Origin: Naganishia liquefaciens
Lineage: Eukaryota; Basidiomycota; Tremellomycetes; Filobasidiales; Filobasidiaceae
NCBI GenBank assembly: GCA_013423385.1
Contig: BLZA01000010.1
Location: forward strand, 186,001-250,000
DNA length: 64,000 nt
Reading direction: 5' to 3'
Shown here: positions 1 through 12,767 of the stretch, piece after piece
How positions within the stretch are numbered: position 1 is the first letter of the stretch
Layout of the letters: each line of letters begins with the position of its first letter
Position numbers and translations under genes: made by a program
The notes under the pieces: model-generated
The model's database searches: none
The model's input: the letters and a program-made list of their open reading frames with translations, nothing else
Told to the model about the DNA's origin: nothing

Positions 1-740
1 TCCTCAGATAGGAAGACCAGGGATGATGCAGAGGACGTCCGGGAGCTACTTTTAGGGTTCGCGTACGCAATCTAGATCGATCCTGATGTTATGGCGCAAT
101 TATAGACAGATATGGGCATAACGCTGAGCTTAAGCTCGAGGAGACTCGTCCATCAAGACGGCCTCGTTGCCGCAGACGCAAGATCTCTTGGTCGCCTTGG
201 TATCAGGCCATGCTTTCCATGCATTTCGGATGTTTGCTTCAACTTGAAGGCCGGTAGTGCAAGCCTAGATAGTTGCGTGAACAATCATCCAGAATAGTCC
301 GACTCTAGTTCTTCAGAGGCAGCGATACATGTCTGCCCGGAGCGGTCGACGCCGAGCGCTCCAAATTAAACCGAACACGGGGCTGAGCTACAGACTGTAT
401 ACACTTTGATGTCCATCTCCGGTGAGGTAGCAGGACCATCGCTAACATGTTTCGCTGATGAGCCACATGCTGACCGCCTGCGAGAATTGTGCTCTTGATA
501 CGGGCTGATGAGACTCGTTTACCCCCACCCCAAAAGCTCCGCGATAGGCCTGGATATGACGCAAGACAAGGTCACGTGCCAATTGATCGGAGATGCGGGG
601 AGGAGGTGTCGCCACCTTGGTTATCGCTATCTGCGCTCAAAGGGCGGGGCTTCAAAGGCGACAACGCCAGTAGACTATTAACGGAAATTACCCTACTGCA
701 CGCATACCCGCGAAATCCAGCCAAAGCTTACGCGCACACG
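1..740. other. Left edge, no gene recognised
   Basis: I see no reading frame here that resembles a known protein. The stretch should hold the promoter of the R3H gene that starts at 741. An open frame runs in phase from 489 into that gene, but its first 84 codons have no R3H-family character, so I treat it as untranslated or chance. Confidence 0.4.
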
Positions 741-2587
741 ATGGCTTCCGTTGTCCACGAAAGGCCCGACATCGCCACGCCGGCAATCATGTCGATACCC
801 GCCATACTTCAAAACCCAAAGTCCAAGACTCAGGCACAGGTGGAATCCTATGCAGCTCAACAGCGGGAGAAGGCGCAAGCTCAAGCAAGAAGGCATCTGG
901 AGGAGAAACACGGTGATCGCTCGAGCGGTGTTGATCGTAGAAAGGGAGAGGGTAAACGGAGCCTGAGAAGGAGGGAGAACGGTGAGGATGAATGCAGCCG
1001 GGATGCCCGCCGCATTGTATTCTGATTCTCGAGGCCAGCCATGCTGGCTCATAATCCGCACGCGGCCATGCCCAGCCGGAAGGATCTCTTGCCACCACCT
1101 CCTTCGTACACGCCTACTTTCCCTAAAGCGTCATCGTCTGCCATTCGAGCGACTTCAGCACCTTCGCCCGCCCTTCCACAGTCGGAGCCGGTATCCTCGG
1201 AAGCCGGAAAGTACACTCTTAGCCTCAAGGGTGTCCGACAATTACTTCGCAAACGAGGACGACGTGCGGAACAGGTCGTGAAAGCGGTGGAGAGTGAGCT
1301 GCGCAGTTGGAGCGGAGCGGAAGGACTCGATGATCAGGACCGCATTCATGGGACTGGATTCGGTCAGCCCAAAGTAATCGACGATTCTCTCGTTGACGTG
1401 ACGCCGGAATATTCAACGGGATATCAACCGGAATCCCATCCGCCGCATGCACAGCTCATTCCGCCGACGCCAGCACCGGAAGGATCGAGTCGAACGCTCC
1501 CTCGTGCGTTCAATGCTGCTTCTGGATCTTCATCCTCCCACACATCGACCGTCCTTCAGTCATTCTATACTGCAGGAGGAGTGCCTACAAGTGTTGCGGC
1601 CAGTCAACGCAAAGCCATCGTGGAGCTGGTTCGAGAACCGGGCCACCTTGTCTGGGCTGTTGCCGACGGATTTGAGCGACTCATCGTTCATCTTCTCGCG
1701 AGGTATTACGAGCTGCTCAGCTTCAGTAGGTACCCGGATCGTCATTGCTGGTCATTGCTAACCGGGACATGCGTTCAGGCCAAACTCTTCCATCTGCCAT
1801 GACGGATGACAACGAAATGACACCTTGCTACCGAATCACGCATATCCTTCTTCCATCACAGTCGAATCCGGCGTTGCCCACCTCTTTTAATCTGCTTACG
1901 CCCGAGAATACCGACATTGACACCGACTTTGGTGGGGCAACGAGCAGTGCAGAATCTTCGGCAATGGAATCCTCATCGGAAACTGAAAGCGATGATAGGA
2001 CGGAACGAGGAGATTCCACAGACGCCGAGTCTGTTGCTGAAGGGGCAAGTCTTGCAGAAAGCGGCGTATTGGTCGGCTTGCATGATGCCGAATCCACGCG
2101 GTCCGTCGGATCGATATCCTCGCGGCGCCCATACGCCGCATCGGAAAGCGACGAGGAAGCTTGGACACAAGTTGACGTTTCCTCAGCTACCATACGACCC
2201 GAGTCCCCTCCAACCCGCAATCTACCATCTGCCCTGTCCCAGCGGGGGTTCCGGGACCGGCAACTCAGTGGTGACTGGGTCAACACCGATGAACTTGGAT
2301 CGGATGCTGAGGGCGACATTTCCGACAATGAATCCGTATCAAGCCTCATGGATTCGTTCATCCTAGGGACCGCCGCCGCACCCACCAGAACCGGATTTGT
2401 GGATCCGTTTGGCGCTCCAGCTTTCTCGCCAACGCAGGCGGACGCGCAAGCAACGAGTCCAGTGCCGTTCATCTCGAAATTCAATCTGCCAATAGATCTT
2501 TTCCCGGAACGTCGTGCGCCTCAGTCATCTGGTGCCATGGAAATCAGTCGAGGAAAGATGACATTCTTCGAGTACCTCTACGGTTAG
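741..2587 (+). CDS. R3H domain protein with R3H-associated N-terminal region
   Basis: Three exons (741-981, 1039-1725, 1779-2587) join in frame to 578 residues. The N-terminal part (residues ~10-110) has the look of the R3H-associated domain: a basic stretch ending in KGEGKRSLRRREN, then a run containing NPH and PSRKD. The R3H core lies at about residues 285-325. It contains FERLIVHLLARYYELLSFS, with the Arg-x3-His pair that defines R3H single-stranded nucleic acid binding. The C-terminal half is acidic and Ser/Glu-rich, apart from a last segment ending FFEYLYG. The start at 741 was preferred because splicing at 982-1038 restores the family N-terminus; starting at 1041 would drop it. The likely role is RNA or ssDNA binding. 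The domain call is fairly firm, the cellular role unknown. Confidence 0.75.
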
Positions 2588-4202
2588 ACAGTGCGGGGAA
2601 GCCGGTGTAGGAATTGCTGTGTCACCGGAGACTCAGGTCCATGCTCAAGGCTCATATACATTTATCATTGCTTGAGTCGCTCTCGCTGGCTACCTCCTCT
2701 CTTCTCGGGGATCCACTGTCCTTCTCTCACGACCATTGTTATGTTGTAGAGCAGTCTCTGCATTGAGGTCTTGGTGGTGTGAGATGCGACTGGCGTTGAT
2801 TCGACTGTACTAGAGCTGAGGTAAGTCGCAACACTTGTGCTGGGCACTCCACTGTAAGCACAACATCGCTTGGTGGGATGAATATTACCACCGTCTTAGC
2901 ACAATCAAGAGCTGTTTGTAGTAGCGAAACGGCACTTGAACCCGCAAGCATGCTATAGGTCCGAGAACAGAAGAGCCCTTATGTCACAATTGCTGTTCCC
3001 GTTATTCCGCTGCTAATCAATTTTCTGTTCCCGCTGTTGGCATGTGATCGAATAGCTGATCTAGCGCGATTCACGGCAGTGACGGCGTCTTATCCAAATA
3101 GCTTTCTGTCTCCGTTCTTCGAGAGATCCAATGGCTCTGAGAACGATGGCAGGACCGCCAGTTGAGCCGCAGCTTCACCACGCGCAGCTGAAGATACCGC
3201 AACCATTCAAGAGAGTCAGTGAGCTTGGTGCCAAAGAGATTGCGAGAAAGGAGCTCAAGAATGAAAAGTTTCAGAATTCAAGCTCCTCAGGAGCTGGCTT
3301 CAGGCCTTCAAGCAGCCCTGAGCGGTCAGAGATCTACAAGCTGATCTGGTACGTAACCTAATTGTCGCAGGGCTTCTTCCTGCCGCCGATTGTTTCTCCG
3401 AGTCCCGGATCATTTTTGTCTTAGGTGATTACCCAAGTGCAAACGCCGCTGAGTACACCTCTGAGATGTGGTGCTGGGACCACTCTTGAAACCATGATTT
3501 TGAGGTTCTGTCGCTGATGAAGCAGAGCTTTGTTCAGGAACAAGTGCTTTAAAGCTAGGACAGTCAGCTGCAGGAACTCTGCTAGATCGCGGAATTCATC
3601 TGACTCAGCCTAGGGTGCCATGGAGCGATAAGAGATCCTTCCCGGCCATCCGATAATTCATCCGATAATTTATTCGATCGTTCATCGATCCAGGTTCAAG
3701 CTATCCTGCGACGAAATAGCTGGCTGATCGCGCTATGGAAGGGGAAAGCTTCGGAATTTTTACAATGTTCGACGGGAGGGGTCTCGGTCAATGGTCAAAT
3801 GATATCACCTCTGTCTATCGGCAACCGGTCGACTACGAGCATTCTGTTCCCGCCTATTAAATATCTTTAACGCCAAGATTGTCCTCCTTTGCGGCGAAGG
3901 AGCATAGAGGTTGAGTCCATAGCGAATTGAAGATCCCTTGAAGGGCAAAGAATTTCCTATAATACGAAAAGACAAGCTGTGCGAGGTTGGGACAACCGCC
4001 AACGCCTGCACGGACCCTCTGCAAAATCCACAAGCATCGAGGGGTCATCAGTATTCTCGCCAATAAATCGGCTCGAATACAAGCTTCAGGTCGATAGCCA
4101 CATCGAACAGCAATAAGTGACGCTGCCTTAGGCTCAATCGATCGGAACAATCTTACCAATACGACGATTCTCCGTCACCCCCGCCTCGAACCCCCACGGA
4201 AT
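2588..4202. other. Intergenic, gene-poor
   Basis: Apart from the doubtful small frame at 3131-3361, I find nothing coding. A short repeated phrase of the type CCGATAATT recurs around 3650-3685. The right end should contain the promoter of the gene starting at 4203. Confidence 0.4.
3131..3361 (+). CDS. Doubtful small ORF
   Basis: A 76-codon frame follows a plausible start context. The peptide is mildly basic, with a Lys/Glu-rich middle and a Ser-rich tail. A donor-like GTACGT sits near its end, but splicing to the next good acceptor (near 3423) runs into a stop at once. The product would therefore still be about 75 residues. I recognise no family. It may be a chance frame or a small lineage-specific gene. 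Confidence 0.2.
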   Translation: MALRTMAGPPVEPQLHHAQLKIPQPFKRVSELGAKEIARKELKNEKFQNSSSSGAGFRPSSSPERSEIYKLIWYVT

Positions 4203-5809
4203 ATGTCACCATTCAGACCACTTTCTCAGTTCGAATCCGAACACCGACAGACGGACAGGCACCACCATTCCTGGGCCTCGATGGCAACGGAAGATGAATC
4301 GGCGTGCACTACCACAAGCGACTCCAGAGCGTTGCACTCGTCCACCACGACGAAGGGATCATCAAGGCTGAAGCGTCCGACATGGCTGCGTAATACGTTT
4401 CTTAGCGGTAAGTCTCGTCTGTGGAGAGAGCTGTCCGTGATCCTTAGACAGATCTGTCTGCAGAATATTCGCTAAGCAAGAAGTCGGAAAAGGAAATCTC
4501 AATCGGAAGAGACAATCGATGCGAGGAAAGTCCCGTTGGATCCTCTTCTACTAGAAAGATGTTCAATCTCAACAACATGTCGACTCCGGCTATAATCGCC
4601 TCTCGTAGGAAACCGCCCCGCCCGCCTATCCCACAAAATCTTAGCTACTTCTCTCAAAGCGATAGCGAGACAGACGAGGAGGCTGAGCAAGAATCTCTGG
4701 GCTTCCCTCGTCTGCGATACTCCCGACATGGCAGGAAGGTTCCGGATCTGAGGAAAGCGATGCTCAGCAACTTGTCGTTAGCGGATCTTCTACCAAGGAC
4801 TAAAGGCAACAACGCCAATCACACGGTACCCATCAATTCACCCATTCCCATATCCGGATACGACACGACCACAAGCGTCGGGGTGTTGAAGCATGATGGC
4901 GAGCTTTCTGCTGCTGATAAGCTCGGCTCCCCAATTCGCTTGCAAACAAGAAGGCAGGATCCATTACGATCCCCTACACCGACTGGTGAAGCGCATGTGC
5001 CGAATCCTTTGACGTTAAGCGAGCTCCGGCAGCTTCGCTCGACCGCCAACACGACGTTCCATGACGCAAAGCGCTTTGGTACCCCACCAAGTGCTCAAAC
5101 GCCTTTGTCAGGAGTTTCCAGGCCAGTCACACCCCGGCCCGCTCGCTCGCCGATGCGTTCGGAGACACCCTTGCAAAGACGAAAACCCGTTCCCGTATAC
5201 CTGGATACCGCATTCTTCCGAGATCAAACGGAAACCACGCCGTCTTGCGCAATACTTTCGGATGGGCAAAGTACACCGCCAGGACGCTTCGCCTCCCACG
5301 TCTACGCGTATCCTTCCGCATCGCATTCGTTGGGAGCCCTCAAGTTGTATGACGGATCACCAGTCTCACCGGAAGTCAGGGCACCCCTCCAATCATCATA
5401 CTCCACCAAGGACAGCATTTCTTCGTCTTCGTTCTTCAGCGTATCCAGTACGGTCAGCACAGAAGAACATTGTCGTTCAAGCCTGGAGTCGGTAGAGCAA
5501 GGCGGTGAAGTCAGACGCAACGACTGGCGGGTCGAGGATCAAGAAAGTCCTCGCTCCTTCTCGTCCCCGAGGCACCGGGGTAACCAGAACTTTGTTTTGT
5601 CTGTCGACGCTCCGCTGCCTTGCAGAAGAACCAGCGCGGCGGAGTCGCTAGGACGCCAATTGATGTCCGCCTGTGCGTCGACGCCCGTACTCATCAATCA
5701 TAGCCAAACTCGAATCACAACGCAATCCGAGCGGACGTCCAAGATCGGGGGTCCAGATCACGCTGCACGCTTCAAGCTGAGTTGGGGGAAATTTCGTCGA
5801 AATTTCTGA
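4203..5809 (+). CDS. Serine/proline-rich orphan protein
   Basis: Two exons (4203-4406 and 4481-5809) join in frame to about 510 residues. The 74-nt intron starts GTAAGT and ends in CAAG. The protein is rich in Ser, Thr, Pro and Arg, with short motifs such as PPRPPIPQN and many SP/TP pairs typical of disordered phospho-regulated proteins. No folded domain, signal peptide or membrane segment is visible. The Met codon at 4281 is another possible start. The long open frame and steady codon use argue that it is real; I cannot name a function. Confidence 0.5.
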
Positions 5810-6281
5810 TCGATTCGATTGCGGCGAGAGATCGTGAACGAAGGTGATGGATGCACTCCGATGTTCAAGCGCTGATTTCGGGGTATGATTGAGCATGTCA
5901 ATGGATTCTTTGATAGTTCATGAGATTCATAGTCGTATACGATATAATTTCTAGTCGATGCATCATTCAGAGAAGCGGCACCATGCCTGCCAAGAACGCC
6001 GATTGCCTGTCTCGATGGTCGTATTCACGTGAGGTCGCGCAGAGACTTGACAGGCGAAATGAAGAGGGCATTCTTCAACGTTATGAACGGGGATATTGAG
6101 CGGCGTCATCTGCTCCTCGACTGAAGGCAGAAAGTCTTGCCACAATCGATTAACAACGAGATTAAAAGGGGGAGAAGGCGAAGCATGCACCGAATCGAAG
6201 CTATCTATTTTGTCTTTATTAACTTTCCCCCTAATTTCTCATGCAAGTAGCTGTGCAAGGGAATATATGACAATAAAGGCA
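5810..6281. other. Convergent intergenic region
   Basis: It lies between the 3' ends of the Ser-rich orphan (+) and bystin (-). It is somewhat AT-richer than its surroundings, as expected of two facing 3' untranslated regions. No gene seen. Confidence 0.4.
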
Positions 6282-8306
6282 TCATACCATGTCAACATCC
6301 GCAGCCCCCTCTTCTGGGCGTGGTTCACCCCGCACGACGGAATTGAGGATCTCCCGCCTGATCTCGGCTGAAATCGACGGATGCGGTCTCGCACGAATAA
6401 CATCGAGCAGGGCGTCCTTCTGTTCCGGAGTCAAATCTGAGCCATATCTATGAGGAAACATTCGAGGGTCAGGCAAAGAAAGGCAAGGGAAAATGATTCA
6501 TGTCCGGCGTACCTCTGGACAAAGACCAAAAGACTCTGATGCCATAAAACCGGCAGCTTGTCTTCGCCATCTTTGCTCCTGCTGGAGTTTGCAAGTCTGA
6601 TATAGTGGAAAACGAGGGCATCCACAACCTTGTACGGCAGCGCATACTTCTTGTCAAGCAGCACGCGAATGAACAGCGAATTTGGACCTGGAAGCACAAA
6701 GGCAGACCTTGGTGAGAACAAGAGGAAAGACAAGGGGTTTGATTTCGTGCTTACCGCTGTAGTCCATTCCCGCCAGACGCATCAACGCTGCAGCGGAATG
6801 CAAGACAGGCACTGAAACCTTTGACAGAACAGATGCCACGACTGTAGCTTCCTTAAGGGAACAACCACTCTGTGATGACACATCAGCTCTCCAGCTGCGA
6901 CGAACCCGCATGTCTCAACTTACCTCGCAAAGCGGAAACAGAATCCCCTTGAACCACGCCGCGGGCTTGTACAGACCCTTTTTCAATGCCTCATACAGCT
7001 GCACATCCAGCCTTCCGCCCGTCTTGCCGCCCTTTGCCTTTTCCTGGTCCGCAATGTTATCCCTCACTTGATCCAAGAGGATTCCTTGCAAGAATACTTG
7101 AACCTCGGCCGGCTTCAAGTTGGAAACAAAGATTCTCGTACAGGCGTACGCGGCGTGCGGCGTCCATTGGGCCGGATTCGTGAGCGCGAGGAGCTGCGCC
7201 CAGTGTGGCAGCGATGGTAGGATCTTCAAGGCTCGAGGAAGAGAACCGGATTTATAACGCGAGAGCAGGATCCCGACTCTACGAAAAGGGAGATGTCAGT
7301 GACCCACGATCAAAGTTGACGGTCGATTTCAAAAAGCCTACTTTGTGTACACCTCCACGACCTTTGGATTCAGACCGACACGAGGATCCAGACGACCTCC
7401 ATCTATTGCAATGTGGCATCAGCGACATGCCATGAACACGATGGCTTTCGAAATACTCACCAGCATGCGTCGGCTGTGCCGGAACGGCTCCAACACCGGG
7501 AATTTTGCCCTCTGCCTGCGCCGCTGCTTGTTCGCCCATCTTTTCAAAGATGATATCCGCCAATGTCCGACCGCCTTCCTCTTCGTCGCCCGCCACGAGC
7601 TTGTCGTCATCCGCCGTGTCATTCAAGCTATCCAGCAAATCTGCCGTGCCTACGGTTTTCTGACCGGTTGTTGAGAGTGATGTCAGGTCTTGATGGAGCT
7701 GGGATGGAAGGAGGTTGGAGTTGCGGCCAAGTGCCGCAAGGGTCTCGTAGTCTTCTGGGTCGATTTCCTGACCGATAGGAGTAATGACGTTGGTCGGCTG
7801 CAAGACGATTTTCACGAATGCAGACTTACCAGCTCTGCATACTCCTCTTCCTCAATCTCCTCGTCGCCCGAGAACGCATCTTCCTCTTCCTCCTCATCGT
7901 CCTCCATGACATTCCGCACCGACTTTCCAGTCTCCTTGCGCGGCACCGCACCCGTAATCCTCATTCCGCTCTCCTGCTCCTGCTCATCCTCATCCTCGTC
8001 CTCGGCAGCCATCTCTTCCTGCTGCCTTCTCGCCAAATCCAAAATCTTACGAGACATCCTCGCCGTCTCTACCCTCTCCTCGCCCATTCCATCATCGGCA
8101 GCTCCACCCGATGCTCTCCCGCCGCGCAATCCACCTTCGAGTCCCTCTCTTGCTCCATCCACTTTACGATCCCTCTGCTGCTGCTTCTTGACAGCTTTGG
8201 AACTGATCCGACCAAACTTTGAAATCTGCGCATCTTCGTTGAGCTCGACGTGTAGTGGCGTGTGGCGAGCCTTTTTCACGCCGGCGAGGGAAGTTGCTTT
8301 TGGCAT
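6282..8306 (-). CDS. ENP1: Bystin / Enp1, 40S ribosome biogenesis factor
   Basis: Seven exons (8306-7830, 7797-7461, 7402-7342, 7278-6924, 6869-6755, 6687-6513, 6447-6282) give 561 residues in frame. Bystin/Enp1 binds pre-40S particles in the nucleolus and nucleus and is needed for 20S rRNA processing and export. The N-terminal third is acidic and low-complexity, including an [11 protein letters not shown] run. The conserved bystin domain follows, with [79 protein letters not shown] and [15 protein letters not shown], in the family order. It starts 312 nt from DPM1 and is transcribed away from it. The first intron is only 32 nt. Confidence 0.96.
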
Positions 8307-8617
8307 GGCGGCTCCTGACTCTTTGTACGATTTATGGTCCGATGAGGGATGCTGGGGATGCTGGGGATGCTGGGGGATGGACCTATACGATGCGGGACGA
8401 TGCCACATGACACGCACCCAAGATGATGTCTCTGAAATGAATTCCCGTCGAAATCCTGGGCCGCTGGCACGTGACCGACCGCCACAAAGTAAACATCGCC
8501 CGCACCCCCGGCATCCCACCGCGCTCGTTCATCCACGCTCATCCAGGCCATGGCATATACGCTTCACTCTGCTCCACAACCCCCACTTCCTCAACTTTGC
8601 CTCGTCGTGCTCGCCGC
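8307..8617. promoter_or_regulatory. Shared divergent promoter ENP1/DPM1
   Basis: The 311 nt between the two start codons must hold both promoters. It contains a tandem GGGGATGCT-type decamer repeated about three times at 8348-8377, near the ENP1 start. Confidence 0.45.
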
Positions 8618-9887
<1,270 letters not shown>

Positions 9888-10514
9888 GGCAGCTTGTAGT
9901 CAGCCCGGATGCCGGACTGGGAAAGGCTTGTGGGATGTAGGCGAATCTGCGTCAAGTCAACCCGGTTGAATTCTTTTGAGAGGATGAAACAATATGGACA
10001 TTCAAATCAGGAACTACTTTCCACCGCATGTTGCGCTGCCGATTCCCAAAACGGGACATCTTGGTAGCAGACTTGACCGCGGGGAATACGGCCTTTATTC
10101 GCGCACCTCCAATCTCTCACGTTGTCCTCTAGGTCCTTTCAATCAGGCACGCTCGTGCAGTGGGCACCAAGGCATGGGGAAAGGAACTCTCGGCGCGAAC
10201 AGTTGTCCTTTGCATGTCAACGACGAAGAAGCCCGGGATGACCCCTCTTTCCGGTCGATAACGCGGATCTGTACGTAGTGAAGAATCGCTTGAAACTTGG
10301 CGGACGTGGCCGACATGGCTGGACGACGAGCTTGATCACTGAACCCTTTGTCCATGGAGGGCCACAGAGCCTATAACCCTGACCTGACTTGATCTTGATC
10401 ACGGGATGACCTGATGGTCATCTATGTCGGCACCTGCAACGATTGCTTTCACTCGTTAGCTGGAATCCCCGAGAGTTGCCAGTACACATCAGATTAAACG
10501 AGTCTGTGAGCAGG
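9888..10514. other. Intergenic
   Basis: No gene seen. It holds the DPM1 3' untranslated region and the promoter of the membrane protein starting at 10515, or possibly an unrecognised 5' exon of that gene. Confidence 0.35.
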
Positions 10515-12658
10515 ATGTCTTGCCTGGCGCAGACTTCCACCGAGTGGGCCCCATACAGGTAAGTCGGCAAGCGTTGGAATTGCTAGAGGCAACACTTTGG
10601 AAGGCAAGGTATATCATGGGTATGGACTGATGAAGCGGTGTTATCCAATCCATTGCAGGACCATACAAGCGTCAACAAAGCGTGTTACCTCAACCATCAC
10701 CTGGACAAGCTTTGCGGAACCGACAGAGACGTACATGGTACAATCATGGTGTGCGGTTGTGTTAAAGTCATCCGAGAGTCCGCCTGCCATACCATCTGTC
10801 ACAATCTCAAATACTAAGCAAAGCGCTATGCTGCTCGCCATACAGATCCCCTCCGACAAAAAGGCTGCAACAACGGAGACTTCAGCTTTTTCTTCGGCGT
10901 CAAGCCAGTCGTTTACTGCCGATAATGATGCACAGGTCTCGTCTACCTTCCAGAGTAACCGCCCTTTTGAAAGAGAGGAGAGGAGACTGCCCTTAAGGTG
11001 TCAAGTCTCGCTCACTCGGTCGCAATCGGTCACAACATCGATGGTTAGCAAAACAATTAGTCAAACAGCCAGCCAAACTTCCAGGCAGTCCATCAGCCGA
11101 ACGACAAGTCAGACGATCGCTGAGACAGCCGATCAGACGCTTTCCGCAGCTGGTAGCAACGCCACATCGGCCCATTCCAAACTCTCTGCCAGACAGAACT
11201 TTGACAGAGACTGCAGCTGGACCACGACGACTCAATGGAAATCTTCTCAGCCAAGCTCCACCGTAATCATCAATGAGGTGATCGCTACGAGTACCGTTTG
11301 GAATACAGTTACAGCGTGGATGCCAACGGAGACCGTCCAGGAATGCACACAAATCGAAAGCTCTGTCGCTTCAAGCTCTTCAACAAGCTCGCCTGAACAG
11401 TACATACCTCTTCCGAGGGGCACGGCAGCTACTCCCAGTGGGACCAATAAGCCCATCGTCCTGACCTGGACAGAAGCCGATGCGAAGTACACCACCCCAC
11501 CTTCAACCACGTCTATCATTGCGATAAGGTTTACATCTCCAGCCAACACAGACAACACCCCTATCAGACCGATATCAACTGCGTTCGTGTCAGATAGTCA
11601 ATCTGTCGAGACTGTCATCACCGCGACCGACTCATCTGATGGGGAAACGCCATCGGCACAAGCCGCCACCGAAAGCTCGACATCTCGCAACTCCTCGGCT
11701 TCGGCAAAAGCAGGCTGGGCCTGTGGAACCTTCGGCGTTCTTCTACTGCTGGGGCTTATCATATGGCTGTACCTTCGCAAGAGGCAGCACTCGAAGCAGC
11801 GAAGCACACCTCGACGATCTAGAGAGAAATTCAGCTTTTTCGACGGCTCTGTCGATGAGAAAGGCGAAGACTTTGATGCCAACCGCGAGGATTACCATGA
11901 AGTACCTCTTTTCACCCTTCAGACTTCCGATACGGTGCCAGCGCTTCCAGAAGTCAGTATGCTCAAAGTACTCGCATTTCATCTGACAACCTGACTCTTC
12001 CTGCACTCTCCAGCCACCTCAACTCGCTTCACGTTTCAGTGCAAATTCATCTCTTTCAAACATCTTCGGCACGTCAGGTCCCATAATCAATGCACTCACT
12101 CAACCGTTGGAATACTTTGGACAATCAGCATCAACCAAGCGTCTCACATATCCAACGAGATACGTGCATCCAACGCCACCCATACCCGATCAACCACCAA
12201 TTCCTTACCCACTCCGGATGCCGATAAGTCGCTCAGATACTGATGGACAGAATGGAAGCCGCGCCTTACCTTTCAACCGGACTTATCATTACGGCAAGGT
12301 CTCAGATAATCCACGAGCTCACAATTACAGAGTTTCGGGTTCAAGGCAATCCGAGGGCCTTCCGCATCCTGATACCGAAGAAGATATCGCCGAAGAGCAA
12401 CGTCCAACAACTTTATCTCCAACAACGAAAAGGTTCCTGGCTGAAGCGATGTCTCTTCCAATGAATGCAGAAGACTCAATCGCGCCAAAAAGCTTTCCAC
12501 CCACACTTCCTCCTGTGCCATTACACGTCTTGTCCGTCGCGTCTGACGCAATGTATTCTGAGCCAGAGCTTGAAACCTTTTCCGATTTGCGGAAGTCGGC
12601 GCAGTCAGGTTGGTATTCGAAGAGCATGTTCAGGAGCATGTTTTCCAACAAGGATTGA
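10515..12658 (+). CDS. Ser/Thr-rich single-pass membrane protein
   Basis: Three exons (10515-10558, 10659-11952, 12014-12658) join in frame to 660 residues. Residues ~15-390 are extremely Ser/Thr-rich, probably O-glycosylated. They include an imperfect SQT repeat block (SQTASQTSRQSISRTTSQT). A single membrane span at about residue 400 (CGTFGVLLLLGLIIWLYL) is followed by a basic stop-transfer stretch (RKRQHSKQRSTPRR). The cytoplasmic tail of about 240 residues is Pro/Ser-rich. The layout resembles fungal wall-stress sensors or mucin-like proteins. However, I see no WSC domain and no signal peptide after the predicted start, so an upstream exon may be missing. The function is not known from sequence. 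Confidence 0.65.
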
Positions 12659-12767
12659 TGATCGTCTAAAAAGAAAGATTCTGGCCGACTGAACGCATGG
12701 TCCCGAAGGGTCTTGCTTATGATTATATGTCTATGATGGTGTATCTTCCACATTGTTATTATAAACG

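Noticed and set aside
489-740. Upstream extension of the R3H gene frame by 84 codons
   Set aside because: In phase, but without family resemblance; the ATG at 741 fits the R3H-associated N-terminus.
4150-4260. Box-B-like tRNA sequences (GTTCGAATCC, and GGTTCGAGGC on the minus strand)
   Set aside because: No matching stems for the T-arm, anticodon arm or acceptor; the first lies inside a coding exon.
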